A stretch of DNA of 64,000 bases. Origin: Chloroflexota bacterium (GTDB taxonomy: Bacteria > Chloroflexota > Dehalococcoidia > Bin125). Each line of letters opens with the position of its first letter. The first letter of the stretch is position 1. This document shows positions 40,761 through 48,979 of this stretch, in pieces. The DNA is taken from positions 62,001 to 126,000 of the forward strand of contig VXQT01000011.1 in NCBI GenBank assembly GCA_009838915.1, in the 5' to 3' direction. The notes under the pieces are model-generated. The model ran no database searches. It was not told the DNA's origin and saw only the letters and a program-made list of their open reading frames with translations. A program made the position numbers and the translations under genes.

Positions 40761-41666
40761 ATGGGCATGCTTGACAATCGCGTCGCAATCGTGACCGGCG
40801 CGGGTCGTGGAATCGGCTCCGAAGTCTCGAAGCTTTTCGCCGCCAACGGCGCCAGCGTGGTCGTCAACGACCTCGGCGGCGCAGTCGACGGCAGTGGCGC
40901 CGAGTCCGGCCCGGCCGACGAAACCGTCGCGGCGATTCGCGACGCCGGCGGCAACGCGGTGGCCAACTACACCTCGGTCGCCGACTACGACGGCGCGGAG
41001 GGCATCGTCCAGCAAGCGCTGGACGAGTACGGCCGGCTCGACATCCTCGTCAATGTCGCCGGCAACTTGCGCGACCGGATGGTCTTCAACATGACCGAGG
41101 AAGAATGGGATGCGGTCGTGGCGGTGCACATGAAGGGCACCTTCAACACGACCAAGTACGCCTCGATCTACTGGCGCGCAAACCGCGAAGGCCACTACCG
41201 GCTGATCAACTTCACCTCAGGCTCGGGTCTGCACGGTGCGCCGGGACAGCCCAACTACGCCGCGGCCAAGCTGGGCATCGTCGGCTTCACCTATAGCTGC
41301 GCCAACGCGCTGGGACGCTACGGTGTCACCTCCAACGCGATCGGCCCGGGCGCATCGACGCGGATGACCGATACCGTGCCGGAGGATCGCCGGCGGCGAC
41401 CGATGGACGACTCGGACAACATCGTCGACATGCGCCGCTCGCCGGCCAATGTCGCCGTTCCGCTCGTCTTCATCGCGTCCGAGGAATCCGACTGGCTCAA
41501 CGGTCAGGTGATCCGCGCGATGGGCTACGACATTGGCCTGTACAGCCAGTACAAGCTGATCCGCGAGCTGAGCGGCACCGAGATGTGGACGGTCGAGCGC
41601 GCCGCCGAGGAGATGGATCGCGTGTTCCGACCGGCCATCGAAGCCGGCAACGTAATCGGCGGCTGA
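40761..41666 (+). CDS. SDR-family 3-hydroxyacyl-CoA dehydrogenase-like protein (copy 2)
   Basis: A 301-residue paralogue of the gene upstream, closely similar over the whole length. It shares TGAGRGIG, VVNDLGGAVDGSG, NMTEEEWDAVVAVHMKG and the YAAAK catalytic motif. AAAGGAA precedes the ATG at 40761. The pair probably arose by tandem duplication; differences concentrate near the middle acidic loop and the C-terminus. Substrates are presumably acyl-CoA derivatives. A strong terminator follows. Confidence 0.88.
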   Translation: MGMLDNRVAIVTGAGRGIGSEVSKLFAANGASVVVNDLGGAVDGSGAESGPADETVAAIRDAGGNAVANYTSVADYDGAEGIVQQALDEYGRLDILVNVAGNLRDRMVFNMTEEEWDAVVAVHMKGTFNTTKYASIYWRANREGHYRLINFTSGSGLHGAPGQPNYAAAKLGIVGFTYSCANALGRYGVTSNAIGPGASTRMTDTVPEDRRRRPMDDSDNIVDMRRSPANVAVPLVFIASEESDWLNGQVIRAMGYDIGLYSQYKLIRELSGTEMWTVERAAEEMDRVFRPAIEAGNVIGG

Positions 41667-41704
41667 CCAGGCTCACTGGTTCAAACCCGGTTGACCTACG
41701 CTGA

Positions 41705-41730
41705 CGGCGGACCTCACGGTCCGCCGTTTT
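41705..41730 (+). terminator. Rho-independent terminator after the tandem SDR genes
   Basis: CGGCGGACC-tcac-GGTCCGCCG is a perfect 9-bp stem with a 4-nt loop (41705-41726), followed by TTTT. It lies 38 nt after the stop of the second SDR gene and just upstream of the GNAT gene. Confidence 0.85.
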
Positions 41731-41755
41731 GCGTTCTTGCTTCCCTGGAACTGCC

Positions 41756-42274
41756 ATGACAGACGAACTCACGATTCGAACCGCCACGGACGAAGACGTC
41801 CCACAGCTCGCCGATCTGTACAACCACTACATTCTGACCAGCCCGGCGACATTCGACACGGAGCCGCACACAGTCGCGGCGAAGCGCGATTGGTTCTCGA
41901 AGTACTCGGACTCCGGACCGTACCGGGTGATGGTCGCGGTCGAGCCCGATGGCCGGATCGTTGGTCACTCGTACTCCAGCGCGCTGTATCCCAAGGCGGC
42001 CTACGACAGCAGCGTCGCCACCAGCGTCTATCTGCTGCCCGGCGAGGTCAGCCGCGGCCTCGGCACCAGGCTGTGGTACGCGCTCTACGAGGAGCTGCGC
42101 AAGGTGGACGAACTGCACCAGCTCTTCGCGCTGATCACGTTGCCCAACGACGCGTCGGTGGCGATGACCGAGCGAGTCGGCTACACCCTCTCGGGCGTTT
42201 GGAAGGAGTGCGGCCGCAAGTTCGACCAGTACTGGGATGTCGGCATCTGGCAACGTCCCCTGCGGCTTGGTTGA
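41756..42274 (+). CDS. GNAT-family N-acetyltransferase (phosphinothricin acetyltransferase-like)
   Basis: A 172-residue acyl-CoA N-acyltransferase. The N-terminus TIRTATDEDVPQLADLYNHY and the later SVYLLPGEVSRGLGTRLW acetyl-CoA-binding beta4-alpha3 segment match the Pat/Bar subgroup of GNATs, as does YWDVGIWQR near the C-terminus. It might acetylate methionine sulfoximine, an amino acid analogue or an unknown amine. The ATG at 41756 was chosen because homology begins there. A terminator ends the preceding transcript. Confidence 0.85.
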   Translation: MTDELTIRTATDEDVPQLADLYNHYILTSPATFDTEPHTVAAKRDWFSKYSDSGPYRVMVAVEPDGRIVGHSYSSALYPKAAYDSSVATSVYLLPGEVSRGLGTRLWYALYEELRKVDELHQLFALITLPNDASVAMTERVGYTLSGVWKECGRKFDQYWDVGIWQRPLRLG

Positions 42275-42337
42275 TCGGGTGCTGTTAGCCTCGAACCGTT
42301 GATCTCCAGTAGCAGCGAAGACGATGAGGAATCGACC

Positions 42338-43261
42338 ATGAGCGACCGCATTGGCATGGGGCTGGCCAACTTTCCCTTCTCCGACGTTGCCACGATGTGG
42401 CGCTGGATTGACCTCTGCGAAGACAACGATGTTGATTCGATCTGGCAGACCGATCGGCTGATCTCACGTGAGCCGATTCTCGAGTCGATGACCTTCATGG
42501 CGGCGCTGGCGTCGAGGACCGAGAAGCTCAAGTTCGGCATGAACGTGGTCGTCGTCGGCTTCCGTGACCCGCTCGTGCTGGCCAAGCAGTGCGCGACAAT
42601 TGACTTCCTCTCCAACGGTCGAATGCTGCCCGCCTTCGGCGTCGGCGGCGCGTTTGCGCCCGAGTGGAACGTGACCAATCGACAACTGCGAGGCCGGGCG
42701 CCGATCGCCGACGAGATGTTGGACATCATCCAGGGACTGTGGAACGAGGAGTCGTTCACCTATCACGGCGAGCATTTCACGTACGACAACGCGACCATCT
42801 CGCCGAAGCCGGTGCAGAATCCGCTGCCACTCTGGATCGGCGGACACAGCAAAGCCGCGATACGCCGCACGGCGAGGATCGGCACGGGCTGGGTCGCGGG
42901 CGTCCAGTCGGCGCATGAGGTGGGACCGATCATCGAGCAGATCAAGGCGGCGCTTGCCGAGGCCGGTCGCACGGATTACGAGCCGGATCACTTCGGCGCC
43001 GGATTCGCTTACCACTTCGGCTCCTGGGATGACGCCGACGTCCAGGACAGCATCACCGCAATCAAACGCCGACTACCGGACGTGGATCCCGCCACTTTCT
43101 ACTCCGTGGGTACAGCAGAGGACATCCTTCACCGGGTCAACGAGTACCGCGTCGCGGGGGTGAGCAAGTTCATCATGCGTCCGGTTGCGCGCGGCGACGA
43201 GGCGATCATGTACCAATCGCAGCGCCTGTTCGACGAGGTGCTGCCAGTCGTGCACGCCTGA
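42338..43261 (+). CDS. LLM-class F420/flavin-dependent oxidoreductase
   Basis: A 307-residue luciferase-like monooxygenase (bacterial luciferase TIM barrel). MAALASRTEKLKFGMNVVVV and the FGVGGAFAPEWN segment are typical, as is the late WIGGHSKAAIRRTARIGTGW region that binds the flavin or deazaflavin. Such enzymes use F420 or FMN with oxygen. GAGGA lies 7 nt before the ATG at 42338. Substrate unknown; a second LLM protein begins near the right edge of the window. Confidence 0.88.
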   Translation: MSDRIGMGLANFPFSDVATMWRWIDLCEDNDVDSIWQTDRLISREPILESMTFMAALASRTEKLKFGMNVVVVGFRDPLVLAKQCATIDFLSNGRMLPAFGVGGAFAPEWNVTNRQLRGRAPIADEMLDIIQGLWNEESFTYHGEHFTYDNATISPKPVQNPLPLWIGGHSKAAIRRTARIGTGWVAGVQSAHEVGPIIEQIKAALAEAGRTDYEPDHFGAGFAYHFGSWDDADVQDSITAIKRRLPDVDPATFYSVGTAEDILHRVNEYRVAGVSKFIMRPVARGDEAIMYQSQRLFDEVLPVVHA

Positions 43262-43272
43262 GCGCGTTCCAA

Positions 43273-44262
43273 CTAGGGATACGACGGCAGCGGCAGATTC
43301 GGGAAGGAGCGCTTGACGCTCTTGACGACAGCCCGCTTCGCCGTCGCAGCGACGCTCTGTTCTTTGCCCAGTGCGCTCGCCGAGTCGGGCAGCACGTCTT
43401 CGTCACCCGCAACCAGCGGATCGCTCCAGCTCCGTAACTGCTCCATTGAGACATGACCGTCGATTCGGTCGCAGAATCGCGTGAATCGGCGCCACGGCTC
43501 GTCGCTTCGACGCGCCCTGGTGTACACCGCCCGACCGGCGGCGATGCAGAGCGCGACGCCGCCGGCGACATCCCAGATGCGTGAGCCCTCGAACAGCGCC
43601 ATCTGCACCGAGCCTTCAGCCGCGAGGGCCAGCTCGGTGGCGGTGCTGCCGAATGTTCGGGCGATGCCGAAACGCCGGCCGGCCGGGCCGGTCACGCCGC
43701 CGGTTCCAGCGGGGACGGTGCTCAATCGAGACGCTGCCTGCAAGTCCGGGCTATCGCTGTCGAAGGGTCTGTCATTGAACATGAGCGGACTGCCAGCCAT
43801 GGCGTGATAGACACCGGGCCGGAGAAATCGATTCGAGGGCAGCCACAGAGCTCCGGCGACCGGTCGGCCTCGGTGCAGCACGCCGATCGAGCAGGCAAAC
43901 AGACCGATGCCGTTGATGAAGTTCGATGTCCCATCAAGCGGGTCAATGACCCAGACGATTTCGGCGTCGGTTGGTCCGCCGTTGTCCCGCTCCTCGCCCA
44001 GCACGCCGTGTGTGGGAAAGTGCTGATGCACTTCATCGCGGATCAGATCTTCGATGGCGTGATCGACTTCTGTGACCGGATCGTGGGCGTTCTGACCTTT
44101 GAAGGAGACTTCGATCGTGGCGTGGAAGCGGTCGAGGAGGATGTCTCCGCCCTGCTGCGCCAGCGATCGCGCCGCCTCGGCGATCTCCTCTAATGCCGAC
44201 TCCGACAAGTCGGATAGACCCGTTGAATCGTCCGGCGCGGCAGTATCGGTCACATCGGGCAT
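43273..44262 (-). CDS. Inositol monophosphatase-family phosphatase
   Basis: A 329-residue Mg2+-dependent phosphatase. The metal-binding signatures are GEERDNG, VIDPLDGTSNFING and SRIWDVAGGVALCIAAG. The family includes inositol-1-phosphatase, histidinol phosphatase, CysQ and FBPase-like members, so the substrate is uncertain. The start is set by a TACCCT box 6 nt upstream of the ATG at 44262. It is divergent from the FIST gene. Confidence 0.9.
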   Translation of the reverse strand: MPDVTDTAAPDDSTGLSDLSESALEEIAEAARSLAQQGGDILLDRFHATIEVSFKGQNAHDPVTEVDHAIEDLIRDEVHQHFPTHGVLGEERDNGGPTDAEIVWVIDPLDGTSNFINGIGLFACSIGVLHRGRPVAGALWLPSNRFLRPGVYHAMAGSPLMFNDRPFDSDSPDLQAASRLSTVPAGTGGVTGPAGRRFGIARTFGSTATELALAAEGSVQMALFEGSRIWDVAGGVALCIAAGRAVYTRARRSDEPWRRFTRFCDRIDGHVSMEQLRSWSDPLVAGDEDVLPDSASALGKEQSVAATAKRAVVKSVKRSFPNLPLPSYP

Positions 44263-44268
44263 AGCAGC

Positions 44269-44274
44269 AGGGTA
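44269..44274 (-). promoter_or_regulatory. TANNNT box 6 nt before the IMPase start
   Basis: TACCCT-gctgct-ATG on the minus strand; the box is part of the palindrome GGGTACCC. No ribosome binding site is seen, consistent with a leaderless transcript. Confidence 0.4.
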
Positions 44275-44319
44275 CCCTTTGGACTGCTACCTGCACCCCC
44301 TACGGAAGGGTCCTGTGCG

Positions 44320-45570
44320 ATGTCTAACCTACAGTCAACATCCGGCCGGGCGGAGCGACGATCCACCGGCCCCGGTCAGGCGACGGTGCGCGCAGGTCGT
44401 TCGGGAGCGTCCGCAGCGGTCGGGTTCGAGGCGGAGTGGGAAGCGGCCTGTCAGACGGCGCTCGACGGGATCGATCTGTCCGCGACACCCGATCTGCTCC
44501 TGGTCTTCGTCGATTCCCGCTTTGCCGGCCACTACGAGCAGATCATCGGTCGCCTCCGCGAGGCCACCGGAGCGCGGCACCTGATTGGCGCATCGGGACA
44601 GAGCGTGATTGGCTCTTCGCTCGAGGCGGAGGAAGGCTCGGCGATCGCGGCGCTTGGGTTCTGCTTGCCGGACGCCGAGTTCACGTCGCTGCCGATCGAC
44701 CCCGAGCGCATGGACGACAGCGTCTTCGCGCCTATCCAGGACGGTCCTGAGGTCTGGCTGATGTTCAGCAATCCGTTCACGATCATGACCGACCGACTGG
44801 TCGGTCACTTGCAGCAACTGCGCCCGGAGGTCGTGTTGCTTGGCGGGATGGCCTCGTCGCATCGTCAGCAGGAGGGCTGCGCCGTGTTCATCGACGACCA
44901 GGTGCTGATGAGCGGCGCGGCGATGATGGGCCTGAGCGGAGTCTCGGTGCGTCCCGTAGTGGCCCAGGGCGCCGAGCCGTTGGGCCAGCCCTGGATCGTG
45001 ACCGAGTGCGAGGCCAACACGCTCAAGACCCTGGGCTCTCGATCCGCGCTCGAGGTGCTGCAGGAGACGCTCTTCGGCCTTGACGACGCAACGCGAGATC
45101 GGGCGGCGCGCAACCTGCTCGTCGGCCTGGCCATGGACGAGTACAAGGACATCCACGAGCGCGGCGACTTCCTGATCCGCAACGTCATGGGCGCCGACCG
45201 CGAGTCGGGTGTGGTGGCGATCAACGCGATCCCGAGGGTCGGCCAGACGCTGCAGTTCCAGTATCGCGACGCGCAGGCCGCCGACGACGATTTGCGCGCG
45301 CGCCTCATTGACCTGAGAGAGGCGCTGGAGCCGGAGGAGGAGGTGCTCGGCGCGCTGCTCTGCTCCTGCAACGGCCGCGGCCGCGGCCTGTTCGGCGAGC
45401 CGGACCACGACGCCTCAGCGCTCTCCGAGATCTTCGGTCCCGTACCAACCGCCGGCTTCTTCTGCAACGGAGAGATCGGCCCGGTCGGAGGCGAGAACTA
45501 CCTGCACGGCTTCACCGCCTCGATCGCGGTGCTGACGTCGCGCGTGGGAAGCTCAATCGGGTCACAGTGA
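44320..45570 (+). CDS. FIST-domain sensory protein
   Basis: A 416-residue protein with FIST_N (about residues 55-250) and FIST_C (about 260-405) domains. The features GGMASSH, GVSVRPVVAQG and the C-terminal GFFCNGEIGPVGGENYLHG are characteristic. FIST domains bind small ligands, possibly amino acids, and often accompany signalling proteins, though none is adjacent here. GGAAGGGT lies upstream of the ATG. The N-terminal 35 residues look disordered. Confidence 0.85.
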   Translation: MSNLQSTSGRAERRSTGPGQATVRAGRSGASAAVGFEAEWEAACQTALDGIDLSATPDLLLVFVDSRFAGHYEQIIGRLREATGARHLIGASGQSVIGSSLEAEEGSAIAALGFCLPDAEFTSLPIDPERMDDSVFAPIQDGPEVWLMFSNPFTIMTDRLVGHLQQLRPEVVLLGGMASSHRQQEGCAVFIDDQVLMSGAAMMGLSGVSVRPVVAQGAEPLGQPWIVTECEANTLKTLGSRSALEVLQETLFGLDDATRDRAARNLLVGLAMDEYKDIHERGDFLIRNVMGADRESGVVAINAIPRVGQTLQFQYRDAQAADDDLRARLIDLREALEPEEEVLGALLCSCNGRGRGLFGEPDHDASALSEIFGPVPTAGFFCNGEIGPVGGENYLHGFTASIAVLTSRVGSSIGSQ

Positions 45571-45668
45571 GCGGGAGACGAGCGCCGGACAGGTCGACTC
45601 GCCGGTGCCTTGAACGCTTGTGATCTTGTAGGTGTCTCGCCGGCGATTCACGTGTTCCTGGACTTCGA

Positions 45669-45938
45669 CTAACTCACTCCCCCGCTGATCTGCGGCACGA
45701 TGGAGATCTCCGCGCCTTCGGGCACTTTGGTGATCAGGCCGGTTGAGACGACGTCTCCGTTGATGGCGAGGGAGAGGCCTCGGCCGATTCGGTCTCCGTT
45801 GACGAGACGCTCGGCCAGATCGGGATAGCGCGGGGCGAGGTCGCGGATGACCGCCCGAATGTTATGACCCTCAGCCGTCAGGACGGCCTCGCCGTCGGTG
45901 AGGGTCCTGAGCGACTGGGGGACGAGGACGGTGACCAT
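45669..45938 (-). CDS. MoaD/ThiS-like sulfur-carrier protein
   Basis: An 89-residue beta-grasp protein. It shows the MoaD/ThiS order: a short N-terminal strand, a helix (IRDLAPRYPDLAERLV), DRIGRGLSLAINGD and a C-terminal VPEGAEISIVPQISGGVS. The functional tail is normally Gly-Gly at the extreme end; here two residues (Val-Ser) follow, so it would need trimming, as in some JAMM-processed carriers, or have another role. It lies 3' of a molybdenum hydroxylase operon on the same strand, suggesting a link to the molybdopterin cofactor. Confidence 0.8.
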   Translation of the reverse strand: MVTVLVPQSLRTLTDGEAVLTAEGHNIRAVIRDLAPRYPDLAERLVNGDRIGRGLSLAINGDVVSTGLITKVPEGAEISIVPQISGGVS

Positions 45939-45961
45939 GGCTCGAAGAGGATCTGAGGGGA

Positions 45962-46047
45962 GCCCCCCTCTGCCTTCGGCATCTCCCCCCAGAGGGGGGA
46001 GAAAAGAATCGGCTTTCGGCATCTCCCCCCGCTTTGCGGGGGGAGAG
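45962..46047. repeat. Two partial copies of the double-hairpin repeat
   Basis: Copies 9 (45962-46001) and 10 (about 46011-46047) sit in tandem between the MoaD-like gene and the molybdenum hydroxylase. Copy 9 has TGCC-ttc-GGCA but its long stem is shortened; copy 10 retains CCCCCCGC-ttt-GCGGGGGG. Confidence 0.8.
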
Positions 46048-46099
46048 TGAAACCAAGTTGCGTTGCCAGCTCCCCCCGGAGGAGGAACGGGAACGCAGC

Positions 46100-48403
46100 T
46101 TAGTCCTCGTCGAGCACGGTGGCGTCGAGGATGGCTCGCGGGGACATCGGCAGCTCGGTCATGTGCACGCCGATCGCGTTGGCGATCGCGGCGCGGACTG
46201 CCGGGGCCGGCGGGATGATCGGCACCTCGCCGACGCCGCGCACGCCGTATGGGTGGCCGGGATTCGGCACCTCGACGATGATCGGCTCGATCATGGGCAG
46301 GTCGAGCGCGGTCGGCATGCGGTAGTCGAGCAGGCTGGCGTTCTTGAGATCGCCAGAGTCGTCGTAGAAGTACTCCTCGTTCAGCGCCATGCCGACGCCC
46401 TGCGCGACGCCGCCCTGCATCTGTCCCTCGACGTAGGCAGGGTGAATCGCTGTGCCGGCGTCCTGGACGGCGGTGTAGCGGAGGATATCCACCTTGCCGG
46501 TGTCCGGGTCGACTTCGACATCAACGATGTGCGTGGCGAACGCGGGACCGCTGGAGGTCTTGTTCACGTCGGCGCGGCCGACGATGTGGCCGCCGCTGGT
46601 CGCGAGCTGGCCGGCCAGCTCCTTGAACGTGAACTGGCGGTCGTTGCCGTCCTCGTCGGCAGGGCCGCGAATGATGGCATCGTCGCCGTAGGTGACATCG
46701 TCGGCCTCGCACTCCCAGACCTGGGCGGCGCGCTGTTCCATCTGCTTGCGGATGTCCATCGCGCATTCGTAGGCGGCCCAACCGCCGGCGAAGGTCGTGC
46801 GCGATCCGCCCGTGACCTGCGTGTAGCCGACGGAGTTCGTGTCGACCACGTGCGGGTGGACGTCGTCGGAGGAGATGCCGAGCGTCTCGGCGAGCTGCAT
46901 CGCGATTGAGGCGCGTGTGCCGCCGATATCGGTTGAGCCGAGCACCAGCGGGACGGTGCCGTCGCCGTTGACCTGGGCGTAGGCCGAGGACTCGAAGCCG
47001 ATGTTGAACCAGAAGCCCTGGGCGACGCCGCGGCCGCGGTTGGGGCCCTCCAGCTCCGACTGCCAGTGCGGCGATTCCTGAGCGGCGGTCATGCACTCGA
47101 CGTTGCCGATCACGCCGAAGGGCATCCCGGCGGCGGTCGTGTTGCCCTCAACGCTGGCGTTCTTGAGCCGCATCTCGAGCGGGTCCTGACCGATCTGCTC
47201 GGCCAGCTCGTTGAGCACCGACTCGGTCGCGAACTCGGCTTGCGGAGCGCCGGGCGCTCGGTAGGCAGCCGTCTTGGGCTTGTTGACGACCACATCGTAG
47301 CCATCGATTTTCTGGTTCGCGATGTCGTAGGGCGCGAGCGAACACATCGCGCCTGCGCCGACCGGCGAACCAGGGTAGGCGCCCGCCTCGAATGCCAGGT
47401 GGACGTCGGCTGCGGTGATTGTGCCGTCGTTCTTGGCCCCCATGCGCACGCGCATGTAGGTGCCCGAGGTCGGACCGGTGGCGAGCAGCACTTCCTCGCG
47501 GTTCATGGTCAACTTGACGGGGCGGCCGGTCTTCTGCGAGAGCAGCGCGGCCAGCGGCTCGAGGTAGACGGGAATCTTGCCGCCGAATCCGCCGCCGATC
47601 TCCATCGGCGTCACCTTGACCTGCGAGGGCGAAAGCTGAAGCAGGGGAGCGACCGAGTCACGAACCACGAACGCGCCCTGCGTCGAGGTCCAGATGTCGA
47701 GCGTGCCGTCGGCGCGCCAGTACGCCGTGCCGTTGTGCGGCTCGATGTAGCCCTGGTGCGCCATTGAGGTCTCGAACTCGCGCTCAATGACCACGTCGGC
47801 CTCGGCGAAGCCATCCTCGGTGTCGCCCTTGGTGAACTGGAGGTGCGACGCCGTGTTGCTGGCGCTGTCGCTGGTTGAACCGTCCAGCTCTTTGGTGTGC
47901 AGGCTGTCGTGCAGCAGGGGCGAGCCGTCAACCATCGCATCGCGCACATCAAGCACCGGCGTGAGCACGTCGTACTTGACCTCGATCAGCTCGAGCGCGT
48001 CTTCGGCAATGTGGTGATCGGTGGCGGCAACCGCGGCAACGGCGTGGCCCTTGTAGAGGACCTTGTCCGAGGCGATCACGTTGTCCAGCACCCAGCGCAG
48101 ATTGGCGGTGCCTTCGCCGGTGTCGATCTCGGCGTCGGCGGCGCGGGGGAAGTCGGCGTTAGTGATCACCGCCTTGACCCCATCCAGCGCTTCGGCCTTC
48201 GAAGTGTCGATGCTGACGATCCGCGCGTGCGCGTGCGGACTGCGCAGGACGCGTCCCGCGAGCATGCCGGGCAAGCTCAGGTCTGCGCCGTATTGCGCTG
48301 CGCCGGTGACCTTGTCGACGCCGTCGTGACGAATCGGTCGGGTACCGATGACGTTGTACTGCTCGGTTTCCTTGGACTGCGGTTGCGACTGAGCGGTGAC
48401 CAT
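46100..48403 (-). CDS. Molybdenum hydroxylase large subunit (xanthine dehydrogenase/CoxL family)
   Basis: A 767-residue molybdopterin-binding subunit. It has the fused N-terminal aldehyde-oxidase a/b hammerhead domain (GADLSLPGMLAGRVLRSPHAHA) and the MoCoBD domain with GGGFGGK, and the catalytic Glu in RGVGE near the C-terminus. The active-site loop is AYRAPGAP, not the AYRCSFR of form-I CO dehydrogenase, so it is not a proven CODH. It would hydroxylate a heterocycle, aldehyde or CoA thioester. Cofactor and electron carriers are supplied by the two upstream genes. Confidence 0.92.
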   Translation of the reverse strand: MVTAQSQPQSKETEQYNVIGTRPIRHDGVDKVTGAAQYGADLSLPGMLAGRVLRSPHAHARIVSIDTSKAEALDGVKAVITNADFPRAADAEIDTGEGTANLRWVLDNVIASDKVLYKGHAVAAVAATDHHIAEDALELIEVKYDVLTPVLDVRDAMVDGSPLLHDSLHTKELDGSTSDSASNTASHLQFTKGDTEDGFAEADVVIEREFETSMAHQGYIEPHNGTAYWRADGTLDIWTSTQGAFVVRDSVAPLLQLSPSQVKVTPMEIGGGFGGKIPVYLEPLAALLSQKTGRPVKLTMNREEVLLATGPTSGTYMRVRMGAKNDGTITAADVHLAFEAGAYPGSPVGAGAMCSLAPYDIANQKIDGYDVVVNKPKTAAYRAPGAPQAEFATESVLNELAEQIGQDPLEMRLKNASVEGNTTAAGMPFGVIGNVECMTAAQESPHWQSELEGPNRGRGVAQGFWFNIGFESSAYAQVNGDGTVPLVLGSTDIGGTRASIAMQLAETLGISSDDVHPHVVDTNSVGYTQVTGGSRTTFAGGWAAYECAMDIRKQMEQRAAQVWECEADDVTYGDDAIIRGPADEDGNDRQFTFKELAGQLATSGGHIVGRADVNKTSSGPAFATHIVDVEVDPDTGKVDILRYTAVQDAGTAIHPAYVEGQMQGGVAQGVGMALNEEYFYDDSGDLKNASLLDYRMPTALDLPMIEPIIVEVPNPGHPYGVRGVGEVPIIPPAPAVRAAIANAIGVHMTELPMSPRAILDATVLDED

Positions 48404-48453
48404 GGGGGATGTCCTCTCGTGCGGTCGGATCTCGTATCGGTCAGATGGCGCCG

Positions 48454-48933
48454 CTAGACGACGCTCTGTCCGGCCGCCTGCTGGACGGCCTTGATGATCT
48501 TGTCGTAGCCGGTGCAGCGGCAGAGGTTGCCGGCCAGCCAGTAGCGGATTTCGTGTTCGGATGGGTCGGGGTTCTGCTCAAGCAACGATTCCGCCGCGAC
48601 GAGGAAGCCGGGCGTGCAGATGCCGCACTGGAGCGCGGCCTGCTCGAGGAAGGCGTTCTGCAGCGGGGTGAGCTGGTCGCCCATGGCCAGGCCCTCAACT
48701 GTGCGAATCTCGGCGCCCTCGCACTCGGCCGCCATGACCAGGCAGCTATTGACGATCCGCCCGTCCATGTTCACGCAGCAGGCGCCGCAGTTGCCGTTGT
48801 TGCAGCCCTCTTTCGCTCCGGTCAGGCCGATGCGGTCCCGCAGCGCCTCCAGCAATGAGTCCCGCTCATTGGCGAGGAAGGTCTGCGACTCCCCGTTGAT
48901 CGTGCAGTTGACGACGATGTGTTCGGTTGCCAT
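48454..48933 (-). CDS. Molybdenum hydroxylase iron-sulfur subunit (CoxS-like)
   Basis: A 159-residue [2Fe-2S] protein. The plant-type cluster motif CxxxxCxxC...C is GCNNGNCGACCVNMDG, and the second, C-terminal cluster has CGICTPGFLV and CRCTGYDKI. It relays electrons from molybdopterin to the FAD subunit. AAAGGA precedes the ATG. It lies between the FAD and large subunit genes in M-S-L order. Confidence 0.95.
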   Translation of the reverse strand: MATEHIVVNCTINGESQTFLANERDSLLEALRDRIGLTGAKEGCNNGNCGACCVNMDGRIVNSCLVMAAECEGAEIRTVEGLAMGDQLTPLQNAFLEQAALQCGICTPGFLVAAESLLEQNPDPSEHEIRYWLAGNLCRCTGYDKIIKAVQQAAGQSVV

Positions 48934-48979
48934 TCAATCGTGTCCTTTGGTGTTGATTCGGATCTGCTGGTTCCCTTGA

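Noticed and set aside
46034..46909. 291-codon plus-strand open frame opposite the molybdenum hydroxylase
   Set aside because: Begins inside a repeat and is antisense to a strongly supported gene.
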